Origin: Chamaea fasciata | Taxonomy: Eukaryota; Chordata; Aves; Passeriformes; Sylviidae | DNA length: 64,000 nucleotides | Direction of reading: 5' to 3' | Assembly (NCBI GenBank): GCA_029207755.1 | Contig: JARCOQ010000006.1 | Span: 30,152,522-30,216,521, forward strand | Program-made: the position numbers and the translations under genes | Shown: piece after piece, positions 24,441 through 36,801 of the stretch | How the letters are laid out: every line of letters starts with the position of its first letter | Position numbering within the stretch: the first letter of the stretch is position 1 | Notes under the pieces: generated by a model | What the model was told of the DNA's origin: nothing | The model's input: the letters and a program-made list of their open reading frames with translations, nothing else | Databases searched by the model: none

Positions 24441-26544
24441 CTTCATCTTTCTGCTTATTACCTTTCATAATTCCACTTTCCTAGTCTTGTGACTTATGTG
24501 CCAGCAATCTTCTTCAGCTAAATAGTCCTCTGTAGTTCTTTGCAGAAGCCAGAGGGAATAGCTTTGTTAATGAGGCACTTAAACCAAGTGTTAGATTAAT
24601 GGGGGGAAGATGTTGTACTTGGTCTACTAAATAAGGCTATGACCTTAATTTCACCTATTCCAGATCTTAGAATGAGTGTTCCTCTTTGCAGTAACTCTGT
24701 CCTGAGCCCAAGCCATTAACTTCAATTGATGCCTTTGAAAGAAAGGCCAGATCTAAAGTCACAAAGTGCAACATATGCAGTTTATGTATGTTGTCTATTT
24801 TAAGGTACCCTGGTTACCCAAGAACTATTGAGCTTCAGTTATTTCAGGAGCTAACCAGATTACTGAATAAGTGTTAGTAAATGTTACATAACTCTTCTGT
24901 ATGCTTACATGGAAGACACACCTGAATGAAATATGGCTTTCTTAAAAAAAAAAAAAAAAGAATGGAGGTGGAGGGTGGGGGAAAAGATGGTGCAGGCTAG
25001 TTTAGTTATATCCTATTAAATACTGGAAACAATGACCAAGAAACATCCTTAGTTGTTTCTTCTGTTCCTGTTTAAGACTAATCACACAAAGGACACATTC
25101 CCTTCCTCCTCACGTTACTTGAAATAAGTGACACTAAATCAGAAAAATGCAGGCTCTGTGGCTCAGCAGGTGATAATTGAACCCTCACAGATTGGAAGTG
25201 CTCTTGTGCCCTTTTGCTCTGGGCACAACTCCATTTAAGAATTCATTTTTTCCCAACTTAAAAAAAAACCAACTTGCTTTACAAGCTAGCCATGTAAATT
25301 GAAATTACATGTGATGGATGCTAAATGGATTCTGATAAAATATGAAGAACACGAGTTCAGCTGAGGAGTAGTAATAGTGAAGAGACAGTAACACTGAAGT
25401 GGAAACCCAGAAGGAATAAACTAAAAACTGTGGTGTGTACCTGAATCTGATCCCCAAAATGAAATAAAAATTGACCAAGAGATACTTTTAGACACATGAA
25501 TATATATTAGTAAAATAAAAACAATGCTTCTTGATATCAGGAACCTCTCTATCTCTGCCCACTTCACCACAGCTTGAATTTTATCTGCCTGCTCTTTCTG
25601 ACAGGCTTTGCTTGCTTCTCTTTTTCTTCATTACAGTACTTTCATATTTTATGCTTTTCACTCTTCAAGTGTAAATGCGAACTGTTATTCCTAATACTGT
25701 CTCTGTAATTCTACTGAAGAAAAGGAAACTTAATATCTAAGAATTGTTGCATTCTTATACACAGATACTGCTGATCCATGAAAAGGGTAAACAGAACCAG
25801 CTTTATTATTGCTTTGCACAAAGGTTTCAGTGTAGTTACAATCAAGTTTTGTTATTAGCACATTCAGAACATTTTGCACTCAAACAGTTGTTTTAAATAC
25901 TTTTTGTATTAGAAGTCAACGAGGAAGATAATCTGTGTCAAAGTAAGCTGGTGCAGAACAGAGGAAATTGTTACTAGGATTAGAGAGTAAGTCACGTGCT
26001 GAGCTCTTTTTGCTATCTTTATGGAATGGATTTTTTTCTCCTTCATCTCTGAAAGACAAATAATTTAATGCAAATTTCTATTTTATGTGGCTTGCTGAGA
26101 AGATCTGAGACAACTGCTTTATTTGCTGTTTTCCAGTAGGGAAATATCAACCCTAATTTGTCAGATTTTTGATAGAATAGCTGAGCATGTGATTATGTAT
26201 ATAATGTCCTGGATCTAATGAGACTCATTCAGTGCTTTAGAGTGCAATTATTCACTCACTGATTGGCATATAACTGTCTTGATTTGAAAATCTGAAGCAT
26301 CATTACATGATTTCCCAAATTATGCACTTAAATGTATCTCTGCTGTGCATATTTCATGCCACATGAATAATTTCTATACGTGCCAGTGAGTGTTTTGGCT
26401 ACACTTATCTAAACAGTATATAGGCTACCTCTAGGCTCCTATGATATGAAACAGTTTTATCCCTAGTAAGAAGCATGGGCAGAACTATTTCTTTTCTACT
26501 TCTCCACACAGACTGGCTTTCATTGTATTAGATACACCTTCCTT

Positions 26545-26573
26545 CCCCCCCCTCCCCATTTTATTCCCCCCCC
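26545..26573 (-). other. G-quadruplex-like motif
   Basis: On the plus strand, two runs of eight C flank a run of four C within 29 bp, so the minus strand carries G8, G4 and G8 tracts. The long tracts can supply the four G runs needed for an intramolecular quadruplex. Whether it forms or functions is not shown. Confidence 0.55.
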
Positions 26574-26581
26574 TCAAAAGA

Positions 26582-26606
26582 AAAGAGTCTAGGATGCAGA
26601 CTCTTT
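26582..26606. other. Short hairpin (9-bp arms, 7-nt loop)
   Basis: AAAGAGTCT and AGACTCTTT form a perfect inverted repeat around a 7-nt loop, just beside the G-quadruplex-like motif. No RNA gene is implied; it may be chance. Confidence 0.5.
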
Positions 26607-27949
26607 GCCTCTGAAAAAAACTCCACAAAATCCAATATTAGCCTCCTGCGGAAAAACCCATCACGTCCTTCCTGCAAGGCAGAAATGAATGCCGGAGCAC
26701 AACTTCCTATCTCACAAGTGACAGGATAAAAACACAGAATTGGGCCAGATAGCTTTGTCATTCAAAAACTAGCATTAGGAGAGACAGATTGACCACTTCT
26801 GCTCATACTTTGACACTGCACAATTAGGAAGAGCTTCTGAAATTAGCAAGTCAGTTGTAGAAGCCAAGTTAATGGTATCATGTGCATAGTCAAAAAACTC
26901 CTTTATCAACATTCAAAAATGCCTTTTACCTGAAAGTTTGTGTACGCCATGAGTTTCTAAATGGGCAGTCCTCAAGTACATCAGGGTGAGTCAGGTGAGA
27001 CAAATGCATGGCATCAGGTCAGTTGGAAAAGTGAGTGAACACATTTTGTCTTCTGCAATGAATCCATCCAAAGCCATAGCTCATCAATATCACAGACCTC
27101 TGATGCAAAGGGTATTGACATCATTAATACAAAAAAAACCCCCACACTAAAATAATATCATTTTTACTCATTCTGTGTTGATTAGAAATCCTTTCCAGAA
27201 AGATCTGGGCTCTGTTGTTTATTTCCATGGTAGACAACAGCCAGAGAAAGGTCCTATGTTTTACAGAGGCAATTCTCTTAGGAAAAAAGAGACAATCCCT
27301 GTAAAGTGAAGCCTTGGCAGGAAAAGATGGTGTGGTCCTAATTTAAAGGAACAGAATGGAAAAATTCTGTTAATAGCCCACAGGAAATCTGACGGGCTGA
27401 AGGATGGTTTTGTGTTGGTCTTATTCTACTCAAGATTAAAACATACAATGTTTCTACCAGTGACTGTGCAGTCTAAATTCTTGATAGGTCTACAGAATTC
27501 TTATACTTTTGCCTAGTGATCTTTAGGATCTTGCCAACGTTTACCATCTTTTCTGTAGATTTGAAAAATTCAACTCAGATTGTTGCAATGCTCTCCACCC
27601 CCTTCTCTTGATAGCCTGCTCAGCATTATTGCCCTTGAATCATTTCACTGGTGAATAAAGCAGCATCATCTGTCTTGATGTGAAGGACACCTCATACATA
27701 CTGTGGACTTCCCTTAAAAATAATTTCCAGCCTCAGATTCACACGAAATATCCTTGCTGTTGGAAGATAAATCACACTTTTGTTCTTTGAATCAGTATAA
27801 TGGCCAGCTCAACGTCTCTGCCTGATAAAAATTAAATTGCTCTTGGTGTTGCTAAGGTTATATTCCCTGCAGCTCTTTCTCGCTATAGACATTTCCATTA
27901 TTCATTTTGTTTCCAAACATTTCTAATCACAGATCAGATGCTCTGGTGT

Positions 27950-28220
27950 CAGCATGTCCTTTTTTCTTTCTTTTCTCAGGGCTCTGAGGGGATCCACCAG
28001 TCCCCAGCAGTCCTGACTAATCTCTGTGGGGCTGCACACTGCCCATGGCCCCACAGCCAATTTCAGCCCAGACTGGGGCCATCGATCCCTGTCCCAGAGA
28101 TGCTGTAGGGGTGCAGGTCCCCATCCCTGTCTTGCTCTGATCTGAACAGACCTTTGTTGTGCACTGTGGGTAGCCTGTGTCCTGGATGGAACTTTCAATG
28201 TACATCGTAGCTAGTCTTCA
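27950..28220. other. GC-richer patch, unidentified
   Basis: About 270 bp distinctly GC-rich compared with its flanks, with words such as CTGTGGGGCTGCAC, GCCCCACAGCC and GGGGTGCAGGTCC. It may be a fragment of an old retroelement. I cannot match a family. Two overlapping minus-strand frames (91 and 62 codons) lack recognisable motifs. Confidence 0.4.
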
Positions 28221-30532
28221 GTCTTGCCTTTTTTCCCTTTCTAGTTTGTTCCTGACCTGGATGGATTCTGACCACATTTAGCAAACATAAGAGATGACCA
28301 CAACCAAAGGAAAAAGAATTTTTTTTTTCCAGCAGGAGCTATGGGGAGGCCATTTTCACTGGGTTTTTTTACAAGTGTTTATAGGAGAATTTATGCTTTC
28401 ATGATGATATTTTTACTTTTTTTGCTGACCTAACTTGTTCTTGAACCATTACTTTTATGCCTGTATTTTTTCATCTGTCTGTTACTAGGAGTCAGTAGCA
28501 GTATTTTCAGTGAAAGTCAGCTTGAATGCCCATTCACCTGAGACATCTCAGGCCTTGGTATCGTATAGCAGACATTTAGATTTCATTAACTTAGGAGAAT
28601 GGGTTCATTAACTATTTGGACAAGACAGGCCACAGCTTGGTCTTTCCTTCAGATGTTAAGTCCTTTTTATTTGACCCTTGCTGGGACTTGTCAACTAGTT
28701 GTAGTTAAGTTATTTGTCATAAAGGGTGTTGTTTACAGGCTTATTTTCACACATTTTCTTAGCCATTTATTTGCTCTCTAAAGAATTATAAATTTTTTTT
28801 TTATGTTTTAAACAAAATTAATTTTGTCTTCCATATTTTCTTGCATTTATCATCTAGTGGGTTTTAGAACAAATGTTGAGCCTGGGGGAAACAGATAAAA
28901 TAATATAAAGTATATTAATAAAGCTCCAATTACACGTCTGATTAAAAGAGGTTTCTCGCTGTGTAATTATTTATTTGTATAACAAAGAAACCAAACTTTA
29001 AATCCAAAGAAACTAATGAAAAAAAAAAAAGTAGAAGAGGGCTTAACTGGATTAATTAAAACTTTAAGAAAGCTTTTAGGATAAAAGTTGAGATGAAAAA
29101 CAAGTAACCTCTTGTAGTTTTAGGCTACATAAACTTGGCATGGTATGGGAACTTAAAAAGTCTTCACTGGTAAAAGTGAAAAAGGATTTAGGGAAAGAAC
29201 AGTCATCTTTGTATGGCGAGAATATGGTACAAATATTTAAGAAACAATATTAGGTCTTTTTACCTTGAAACTAAATATGGTTAGTAATTCTGCAGGGGTG
29301 AGGGATGGAGTGTTATTGCACCAAGATGAAAACAGAGTCAATGTGGTTGTGCCCAACTTGGGCACAACAGTGAACTGATGTTCTAAAACTATAAAAGTTT
29401 CATGAATAAACCTGAAGATGAATAAGAGCAGTCGTAGATCAAATTGAAACTAAGGAAATGCAGTGATTGGTTCTGAAATAAAATTGTAAATATGTCAGTT
29501 TATCTGGTGATTTATGCAGACATATTTTTTGAAAGCATTATTACTACGAATATTAACAGAAAATCAGAGACATTTGAGCTGTAATTCACAAAAATTCAGA
29601 TTAGCCTGCTGTATTTTTATATGAATTTTGAATTTTTAAAAGGTAGTAAAGATGAAAAAGGACATTTGATAGCTATAGGACTTGCTGGTACAGTGATTCA
29701 TGCACTATTCTTGTGAAACTACTCCTAAACTAATAAAGATTGTCCTTAGTACCAGGGAAAGGTATTTGGAGTAAGTATCTAGTCAGCTTTGGATAAACCA
29801 TCTAGAAACTGTATTTTTTATGAAGATGCCATACCTCATCTAAGCTGCTTTTCATCTGGCTCATTAGCTTTGACATAGTACCATGGTTGTATGGTTCATG
29901 AAACAGAGATGCCTCGCTCTGAACTGCTAAAAAACTATTGGAGCAGCACATTAATCAGTCATTCAAGCATCTCTACTTTGCCGTAATCAGAGTGAAAAGA
30001 AAAACAGCACTATTTTTATTCCTTATATTTGAAAGCAATTAATGCCACAAGCTGAGTTTCTCTGAATGAAACTGATAAAACTCAGAGATGGTAACATTAG
30101 GTGAGCTTAATTTTGAAGGGAAGTTGATTTAACCTGTATACGTTTCAGATTTGCATCTCTATTTCTGATTGCATTGGTGTAAATGAAAAGCAAAGAGGGC
30201 CCAAAGTGTTATATCAGAATAGAATCAATTTACTTCTATTCTGCATTTCTATTAAAATAAAGCTAAAGACACCATTCAAACCCCAGGAATTATAATGTAC
30301 AAGACAATAGAGAATTAAGTCTGTTGATTTTCATTATTTTCCATTGGATCACACCTCGGTGGTTGTATTCTTTCAGCAAAATTACAGAAGATACTATCAA
30401 AAGAAAAGTTTCCTTTAGGAGAAAACATGCTGCATTGAAGCCACCAAAACTGTCAAATTTGGGTAAAAATAAGGGTTTACTCACTGTTTATCGCTATGGT
30501 TGTATTCTGTCTTTACAGCATTAACAGAAAGG

Positions 30533-30533
<1 letters not shown>

Positions 30534-30574
<41 letters not shown>

Positions 30575-30610
30575 TTGGTTGGTTGGTTGGTTGGTTTGGT
30601 TTGTTTGGTT
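30534..30610. repeat. Poly-T (40 T) followed by (GGTT)n
   Basis: Forty consecutive T residues are followed by GGTT tetramers and TTTGG-type variants. Phenylalanine-rich frames across it are artefacts. The composite could be the decayed A-tail of a minus-strand retroposon with a tetramer expansion, but no body is recognisable. Confidence 0.9.
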
Positions 30611-31466
30611 TTAGTTTTGGTTTTCATTTATTTGGGTATTTTTCCCCTGGGGAGAGGGCTGCAGTGGTATCTAGGTGTTTAGAAAGTCCCAATCTACGGA
30701 AAACAGTTTGATAATATAAGTTTGATCTTTTTCTTTTTTGGTGTGCTACTTAAGTACTTGAAGGTTTTCTGTTGCTAGCACGTGTGTTGTTTTTCAAGGG
30801 ATGTAATGGAAGAAACCCTACCTTTTAACAAAAGTAAGCAAACACAGGAAAATATGTTTACACTTTCTTATCCATCAAGATAACCATCCAGTTCTTGGAT
30901 ACTGGCAGAACCAATGATAACCTGACAAACTGGAATTTTAGGAAAACCACTATAGTTTCCTAAAATGATCATCTTAACCTAAACTTTAACCAAGATAGTC
31001 ATATCTCAACTCCAATAATAGACCGTAAATATTTTTCATGTTAGGTACAACGTACTTGATTAGGGTATTGCTCACTGCAAAAGACACTGTATTCAGTGGC
31101 CTCGAATGATCAGATAATTCCCTGACCTTTGAAATCTGAGCTTGTTGTCTACCTTATCTTCTTTATTAGTCCAAAATTTGGAAGTTAATTGGCCTAACTC
31201 TGATCTCTACTAGCCCAGCAAACCCTAATAAGAATGAATCTATATGTTGCACATCATTTTGAGGGCATAGGAAAATGACTAAACATTCTTTCTTCCTACA
31301 ATCAAGTTATTGAGGCTCTTCAACATATATAATGGCAAAACACTATGTCTCTAGAATAAATATAGTATTTGCTGTAACTACAGGAAACAATCATATGAAA
31401 GACAATAAGTATTGATTTTTTAGGGTAAATAGTACCTTTCAGTTATCTTCTGTTCCTCCCCTGCAG

Positions 31467-31625
31467 GAGAAATTATTGAATGTGGAAACTGTGCCTTGCT
31501 CTCTAGTGCAGTCTGCACAAGAATGGAAGTATTGGTGGGACCTTGCCCAAGAGCGTAGGATTTTACCTACAGTAGCTATGAACTCAGTACTTCACAGTTC
31601 TCAGTGGACTCATAAGTGGTATTAA
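31467..31625 (+). other. Exon-like segment after a strong splice-acceptor-like site (weak candidate)
   Basis: Positions 31447-31466 form a good acceptor consensus: a pyrimidine tract ending CCCCTGCAG. Beyond it a frame of 52 codons stays open to a TAA at 31623-31625, with ordinary-looking codon content (residues include a KYWW motif near the middle). There is no recognised family, no neighbouring exon and no start codon at the beginning. It could be a terminal exon, a pseudo-exon or chance. Support is the acceptor and the open frame only. Confidence 0.15.
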
Positions 31626-31876
31626 TGACAGTTTGATTGTGGTTTTCTCTCAGAAATTAAACATGGGTCAATAACTATGTTTCCACCACAAAATTGTTCA
31701 GGGGAAGATGTTTATTTGTAAAAAATTACCTATGAATGCTTTAAAGAAAAATAAAAAGGTCACAATTTCTTCATATCTTGTTTCAAATTGCAAGAAAGAA
31801 AGTTCTGCTCAGTTTTATATCACCTAACTCAATCAAAATTAATTCCTCAGCTTGGAGTCTGTCATTCCTTACACAA

Positions 31877-32177
31877 TTAAAGTTTAAAACCCTGGTTTAA
31901 AAATTTCGTTCCCCTCATAATATTTTTAGTCTCATTCTTGCCATCTTCACATGTGTTTGGAGGATTTGATTTTGAAAGCCAGTTAACTAGGGTATAAAGG
32001 AAGGCGCGGGTGAAGAGTTTGGTGGTATTGTTGGCACCAGTACTTTCCACCAGACAGTGTCTAATTGCTGTTGCAGATGAGTCCCGTGTACCAGAAACAA
32101 GCAGAGGTTTGTAAGCATCAATTTCAATATTGACGTAGTTCAGTTTAAACTTTTGTTTGCAGCTCTCATACACTCTC
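31877..32177 (-). CDS. Candidate coding exon or gene remnant, family not recognised
   Basis: This is the most coding-like segment in the window. On the minus strand, a T-rich tract ending GGTACAG (acceptor AG at 32178-32179) is followed by about 100 codons without a stop, ending at a TAA at 31877-31879. Codon use looks protein-like in the first two thirds, with several CpG-containing codons (CGG, CGC, GCG context) rare in the surrounding DNA. The peptide is charged and mixed in composition, contains RVYESCKQKFKLNY near its start and NNTTKLFTRAFLYTLVNW later, and becomes lysine/asparagine-rich and less convincing toward the end. Upstream of the acceptor the sequence turns AT-rich. An AATAAA on the minus strand (31711-31716) lies about 160 nt beyond the stop, so a terminal exon is possible. 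No partner exons were identified. It could equally be a fragment of a processed pseudogene. I do not recognise the family. Confidence 0.3.
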
Positions 32178-32197
32178 CTGTACCAAAATAATAACAA

Positions 32198-33289
32198 AAA
32201 AACTCTAATGTCTGCAACATTTTCTTGTCACACCTATCCCCAGGAGTGGGTGGTCCTTCACTGAGAGTGGCTTTGTCAAATAGTTTTGTGTTTATAGCTC
32301 CACTGACTCATATTATCCTCTTCTTTCAGAATTCACTTCTGCTGGTACAATTCTTTTTTTTTTCCTTTTTAGCTTTAAAATGTATTCTGGTTATTTTAAT
32401 ATGGTATTTTCTGGGGGCTTTTTTATTTGTGTGTTTGTTTTTAATGTCCCTCACTCCCCAGTTCCTCTCTTCAGGAAACACTGCTTCAGACTGTCTCTAT
32501 TCATTAAGAGCAAAGATGAGTTACATTAAATAGTAAAAAATACTGAAACAGACACCAGAGAACTATAGAGCATCTGCTGTAACTTTACTTCAGTTTATGT
32601 GTTTATGCATGATAATAGAAACCAGTGCATTTTAAGCCGTGAAAGTTTAAACTATGAAAGGACAAATACCTTCATTGTAAAGGCTGTAAGTTAAAAAATA
32701 TATGGATGTGAATAAGCAGTGCTGTATTGTTACAGCATTAAATGCATAAAATTCATGGTAGTTATGATATTATTAATTTATCAGATTATATTAATCATAG
32801 TATTTTGATACTAAGATAAATTATTTCTCCTTATACAAATTTCTGCAGTTATTTGACTGCACTTGCAGTATTACTGCTTTACTAAACATAAGAAATAGCT
32901 TCACAAAACCAGCAACGAATCTCTGTAGTATATGTAGACTATATATTCTTGTTAAGTCACTCCAGCCGTGGCCTTTTCTGTGCCTAAGGTCAGACTTGCA
33001 CCTTATAACAACATTTGCTAACCTCTTTTCATTGTTTTATGAATTTTTTGAGACAAGACAAGAATTACAATGCGAGATGAACTGTGTCTGCCAAGTCATG
33101 GCATCAGTATCTGAGTACAGAAGTGAGTTCTGTATTACAGCAACTACTATAACAGAAACACATGAACCAGTGGAGGCCTCACAAGGAGCAATGTAAGTGA
33201 CCTGACCTGAACTGCCTTTGGTCCACTCCTGTCCCAAGTGATCACCTGAGCAGATATAGAGCCCTAAGTCATGGGCTAACTGAACTCTG
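32198..33289. other. AT-rich spacer, no gene seen
   Basis: About 1.1 kb between the candidate exon and the LTR cluster. The 102-codon plus-strand frame at 32225-32533 is phenylalanine/leucine-rich and follows T-rich sequence; no domain is visible. Confidence 0.6.
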
Positions 33290-33640
33290 CTGTCATTGTG
33301 TAGACACTGATTTTACAGACATCTTACAGGGGTGGCTCAGACTAGGAGAATGATCTCTGGGTATTCTATCAAAGGATGAGAAGAGTTGAGTATCTTCAGG
33401 TTTATGAGTAAAGGTCCTGGTACTTCTTTTGAGGGAATTTTTCACACCCAGGGCACTGTGTGAGGACATTGGCATAATAAAATACATTGTCTCACCTTGC
33501 AGGATCTGCTTCTTATTGGCCTCTTCCCTTAGACCCAGCTTGTGGCCTCCTGTGGTGGGTGTGCACCCCTCTGCACCCGGGCTCTTACTGTGTGCATAGT
33601 TACCCACTGCCTTTGGAAACGGCTGATTGCTTTGTGTATG
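33290..33640 (+). mobile_element. Probable LTR fragment, family not certain
   Basis: A GC-richer 350-bp stretch carries AATAAA at 33477-33482 followed by ACATTGTCTCACCTTGCAGG and then a C-rich region (GGCCTCTTCCC, GTGCACCCCTCTGCACCCGG). This layout, poly(A) signal then a C-rich stretch, resembles retroviral R-U5. Ends, target-site duplication and family were not established. The minus-strand frame of 117 codons across it (33293-33646) has no recognisable motif. It lies directly before the ERVL-type LTR at 33738, so nested or adjacent insertions are possible. Confidence 0.38.
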
Positions 33641-33737
33641 AACCATTAATGTTCCAGTCTCAGGTGGTTAATGAGGGGATGTTGGATAATGTTGGACCTG
33701 AGCATGATATAAATGGTATGGAATAAGGGGTGGAGAA

Positions 33738-34298
33738 TGTGCTTGTTTCAGCTGGGATAAATTAATTTTCTTCAGAGTAGCTGTATGGGGTGATGTTTTG
33801 GATTTTTGCTGAAAACAGGGAAGCCTTCATTATAGTTGAGCAGTGCTTACTGCATCAAGGCCTTTTCTGCTTCTCACCCCACCTGCCTGTGAGGAGGCTG
33901 TGGGGGAAAAGTAGGGAGGGGACACAGGCAGGACAGCTGACCACAATTGACTCAGAGGATATTCCGGGTCACATGGCAGGCATCATGTTCAGCAAATAAA
34001 CCTGGGAGCAGAAGAAGAAAACAGGATATTCTGAGCAATGGTGCTTGTCTTCCCAAGTCTGTTACCCATGATGAAGCTTTGCTTTCCTGGGAATGGCTGA
34101 ACATCTGCCTGCCCATCAGAAGTTGTGAATTAATTCCTTGTTTTGCTTTCCTTCCACGCCTTTTGCTTTACCTATTAAACTCCCTTTATCTCAACCCACA
34201 AGCTTTCTCCCTTTTACTCTTCTGATTCTCTCCCCATTCCACTGGGGTAAGTTACTGAGCAGTTGTATGGTAGTCCGTTGCCATCTGGAATCTTTAGG
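33738..34298 (+). mobile_element. ERVL-type solo LTR (avian family)
   Basis: The segment starts TGTGCTTGTTTCAGCTGGG, close to the well-known avian LTR start TGTCCTGGTTTCAGCTGGG, then continues in family order: TTAATTTTCTTC, a TTTTGGATTT block, GAGGAGGCTG, GGACAGCTGACC, a GATATTCCGG/TCACATGGCA region, AATAAACCTGGG where a TATA region is expected, GGGAATGGCTGAAC, CTGCCTGCCCAT, GTGAATTAATTCCTTG, TTTGCTTTACCTATTAAAC (poly(A)-type ATTAAA at 34174-34179), TATCTCAACCCAC, and GATTCTCTCCCC near the end. The 3' end decays around 34290-34300. No internal retroviral coding sequence flanks it, so it is a solo LTR. The expected 5-bp target-site duplication was not found. Plus-strand frames of 69-105 codons inside are shadows. 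Confidence 0.92.
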
Positions 34299-36795
34299 TT
34301 CTTTAAATGAGATAAATGAGCGTGATCACAGAAACTGTTTAAACAGAGAGCTTACGTGGAGAAGAATATATCCTATAGATTACATAAATTTTATGTTTAT
34401 TTGGTTAGACAAAGACTATAATATGAGATTAACCAGGTTAGCCTATTCGAAATGACTTTTTTCCAATTTGAATTTTCTTAGCCAGTAAAATTATTTTTAA
34501 GAGTGTCTCAACCAATTTAGGATAATAATCTCTTTTCATTTTTAAGTTTTGCATAAATAGTGGGCAACTTTATGACCCAAGAAAGTTTTTACATTCTAAA
34601 GGACCAAAGATAGGGTAGTATGTATGAATGATCTTTTGTTATTTTAGGCATTTTTGTTATGCAGATACAAAGATACTGAACTAGCAATTTGTTGTTCCTA
34701 TTGACCTTAGATTAGAAAACAAGTGCTACAAGTGTTATTGCCAAGATCTGGAATGGGTGAATTTTTATCATTACTTCATATATATAAGAATATTAGGAAA
34801 ATCATGAAAACTTCTAGAATTTCCACGCAGTAAATCTATTTTATATTATTTTTTCCCGAAGAGCACTCGTCTTAGTTCCATCTTTACAACTCTAGAATTA
34901 CAAAATGAAAGAATGACTGCTTTATTTTGTGCTAAATTCCTTTCGATTTCAGTAAGAATTCTATTTTTATATTATATCTAGCATAGATGTTGTACTCTTC
35001 TTTTGTTCTACACAAAGTGTGATGAACATGGATTTGAAATGAAATATACATACCCTTTGTTTCTGGGAGTTAAAGTATCTTTAACATGAACTTGGATGTC
35101 TCTTCTTCAGACTGAAAGTGAAATTACTGAAAGTGAGAATGCAGAGAGAATTAAATCTCACAAAACTATAACAGTTACTTTAGGTAATGCCTCAGAAGTG
35201 ACAGTGGTATATGTTGATGGCCCTGGGCCAGTTTTAAAATGTCCCTTTTACAGGCTAATTCACACTGAATAAGGGAAAGTTTTTGAGCTGATATTATTAG
35301 AAACTTAATTTTCAGTCTTGAAGGATATCAGGAACAGTATAGTCCATGCATAAAATCCTTGAACTATTCAATTTTATTAGAAAAATGCCATTTATTTTAG
35401 ATCAACTGAAATTTTCTTTGCATACTAAACTTGAATATATTTATGTAATGTGTAATTGTACTTTGTGGCACTGTAGTGGAAGTAATCCAGTTATATTAGT
35501 TGAGGTATTGCAATAACACAGTTATACTACTTTTGGCACTTGTGCCTGCCTAGATATCTCTACAAAGCATAGTACTGTGTGCAATGGCAGTCTACTGCAA
35601 AAGAGATATGACAGCTGCCTGGAGAATGCTTGCTTGCATTCTAAACCTGACTTTTTGAACTTATAGTATGGTGAATTGGGAGAGAAAGGAGAAAGCATAT
35701 TCATTAAAATAGTTTAGTAGAGATTTGTATCACAGTTTTGGGGTGTCCCAATAAAACTGAACTATGGATTTGAAAACAGAGATTAAAAATACCACACGTT
35801 TCCTGGAACTGAATTTTCAAAAGCAACCATATATGAGTATTTGGGCCTTCTACAATGCTCTTTCATGTCTAACTTACTCCAGTCAAGTGTAAAATCATGT
35901 TTAAATCCCCTGCAACAATTTAGTGAAATGAATGAACTCTCATTTATTGAGCAAGATTTTTAAAAATCTAGAGAAAAATAGATATTTCAAGAAACTCAAA
36001 GTGTAATGGTAGTAGGAAAAAAATAGAAAAAACTCCCATGAAATTCTGATGATACAGTAATTGAATTTCAGTCTGCCACCCAGAAAATTATCTGTACACT
36101 GCAACTTTTCAGGGACCCTAGATGCTTTTTTCTTTGTCTGGTTCTGGTTACAAAGTAAGAACAGTTCAGGTCTAAGTTCCACAGTAACATCAGTCAACCC
36201 GGTGTGGTCACCCCCCTGTGAAACCAGAGTCCATATGACATCAAGCAAAACTGTCAGGGTTCTAATCATAGCATGCAGTCTCATACACAAGTAGAACCCT
36301 CTCAGCTAACAGGGAGACAGATTACAGCCTGTCTAGTGAAGTCTGGGCTTTTTCGTATGCTATTATGCATGACATGTTAACAACTAATAGCATAATTGCC
36401 CAGAGATTACCTTACTAACCTGCAGCTCATCACTGTGAAAATCTGGAGATCACCAAACTCATTTTTTCTGTTCCCACTTGCCATCAAGCAGGAAAATCTA
36501 AATTTAATTTATGCAGTTATTATGGTTAGACTTCATTGCCTAATGGATTCATGTGATGGTCTTTTTAAATACTTATTTCTTGATCTCACTGTTGTTTGCC
36601 AAATACATGGCCCATAAATCAGCTGTGAAATCCCAAGAATAGAAGAAAAACCGATATCCAATATTTTACTTTAGGTTAGACAGATATCACCTCAGTGCTA
36701 CACACACTTACCAATATTATTTTATTGAATTTTTGAGTACTAATACTAGTACCAATGTTTATAAGTACTTGTTTATTACACTAAGACCAAGGTTT
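34299..36795. other. AT-rich spacer, no gene seen
   Basis: About 2.5 kb without repeats that I recognise. The minus-strand 116-codon frame at 35940-36290 has no identifiable domain. Confidence 0.65.
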
Positions 36796-36801
36796 GGGCT
36801 T
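36796..36801. repeat. Left target-site duplication, GGGCTT
   Basis: The hexamer directly left of the LTR end (TGTCGC on the plus strand) is GGGCTT, identical to the hexamer directly right of the other end at 37085-37090. A 6-bp duplication is the size expected from betaretrovirus/alpharetrovirus-like (ERVK) integrases. Confidence 0.9.

Larger units (their letters stand above)
24441..31460. other. AT-rich non-coding stretch, no gene seen
   Basis: About 7 kb without a supported gene. It contains an A run near 24943-24959, a G-quadruplex-like motif (26545-26573), a small GC-richer patch (about 27950-28220) and a poly-T/(GGTT)n tract (30534-30610). Open frames are short and featureless. Confidence 0.65.

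Noticed and set aside
30496..30711. Phenylalanine-rich frames that look like membrane segments
   Set aside because: They are produced by a 40-T run and the following GGTT repeat.
33293..33646. 117-codon minus-strand frame as a possible retroviral protein remnant
   Set aside because: It lies antisense to a probable LTR fragment carrying AATAAA on the plus strand and has no gag, pol or env motif.
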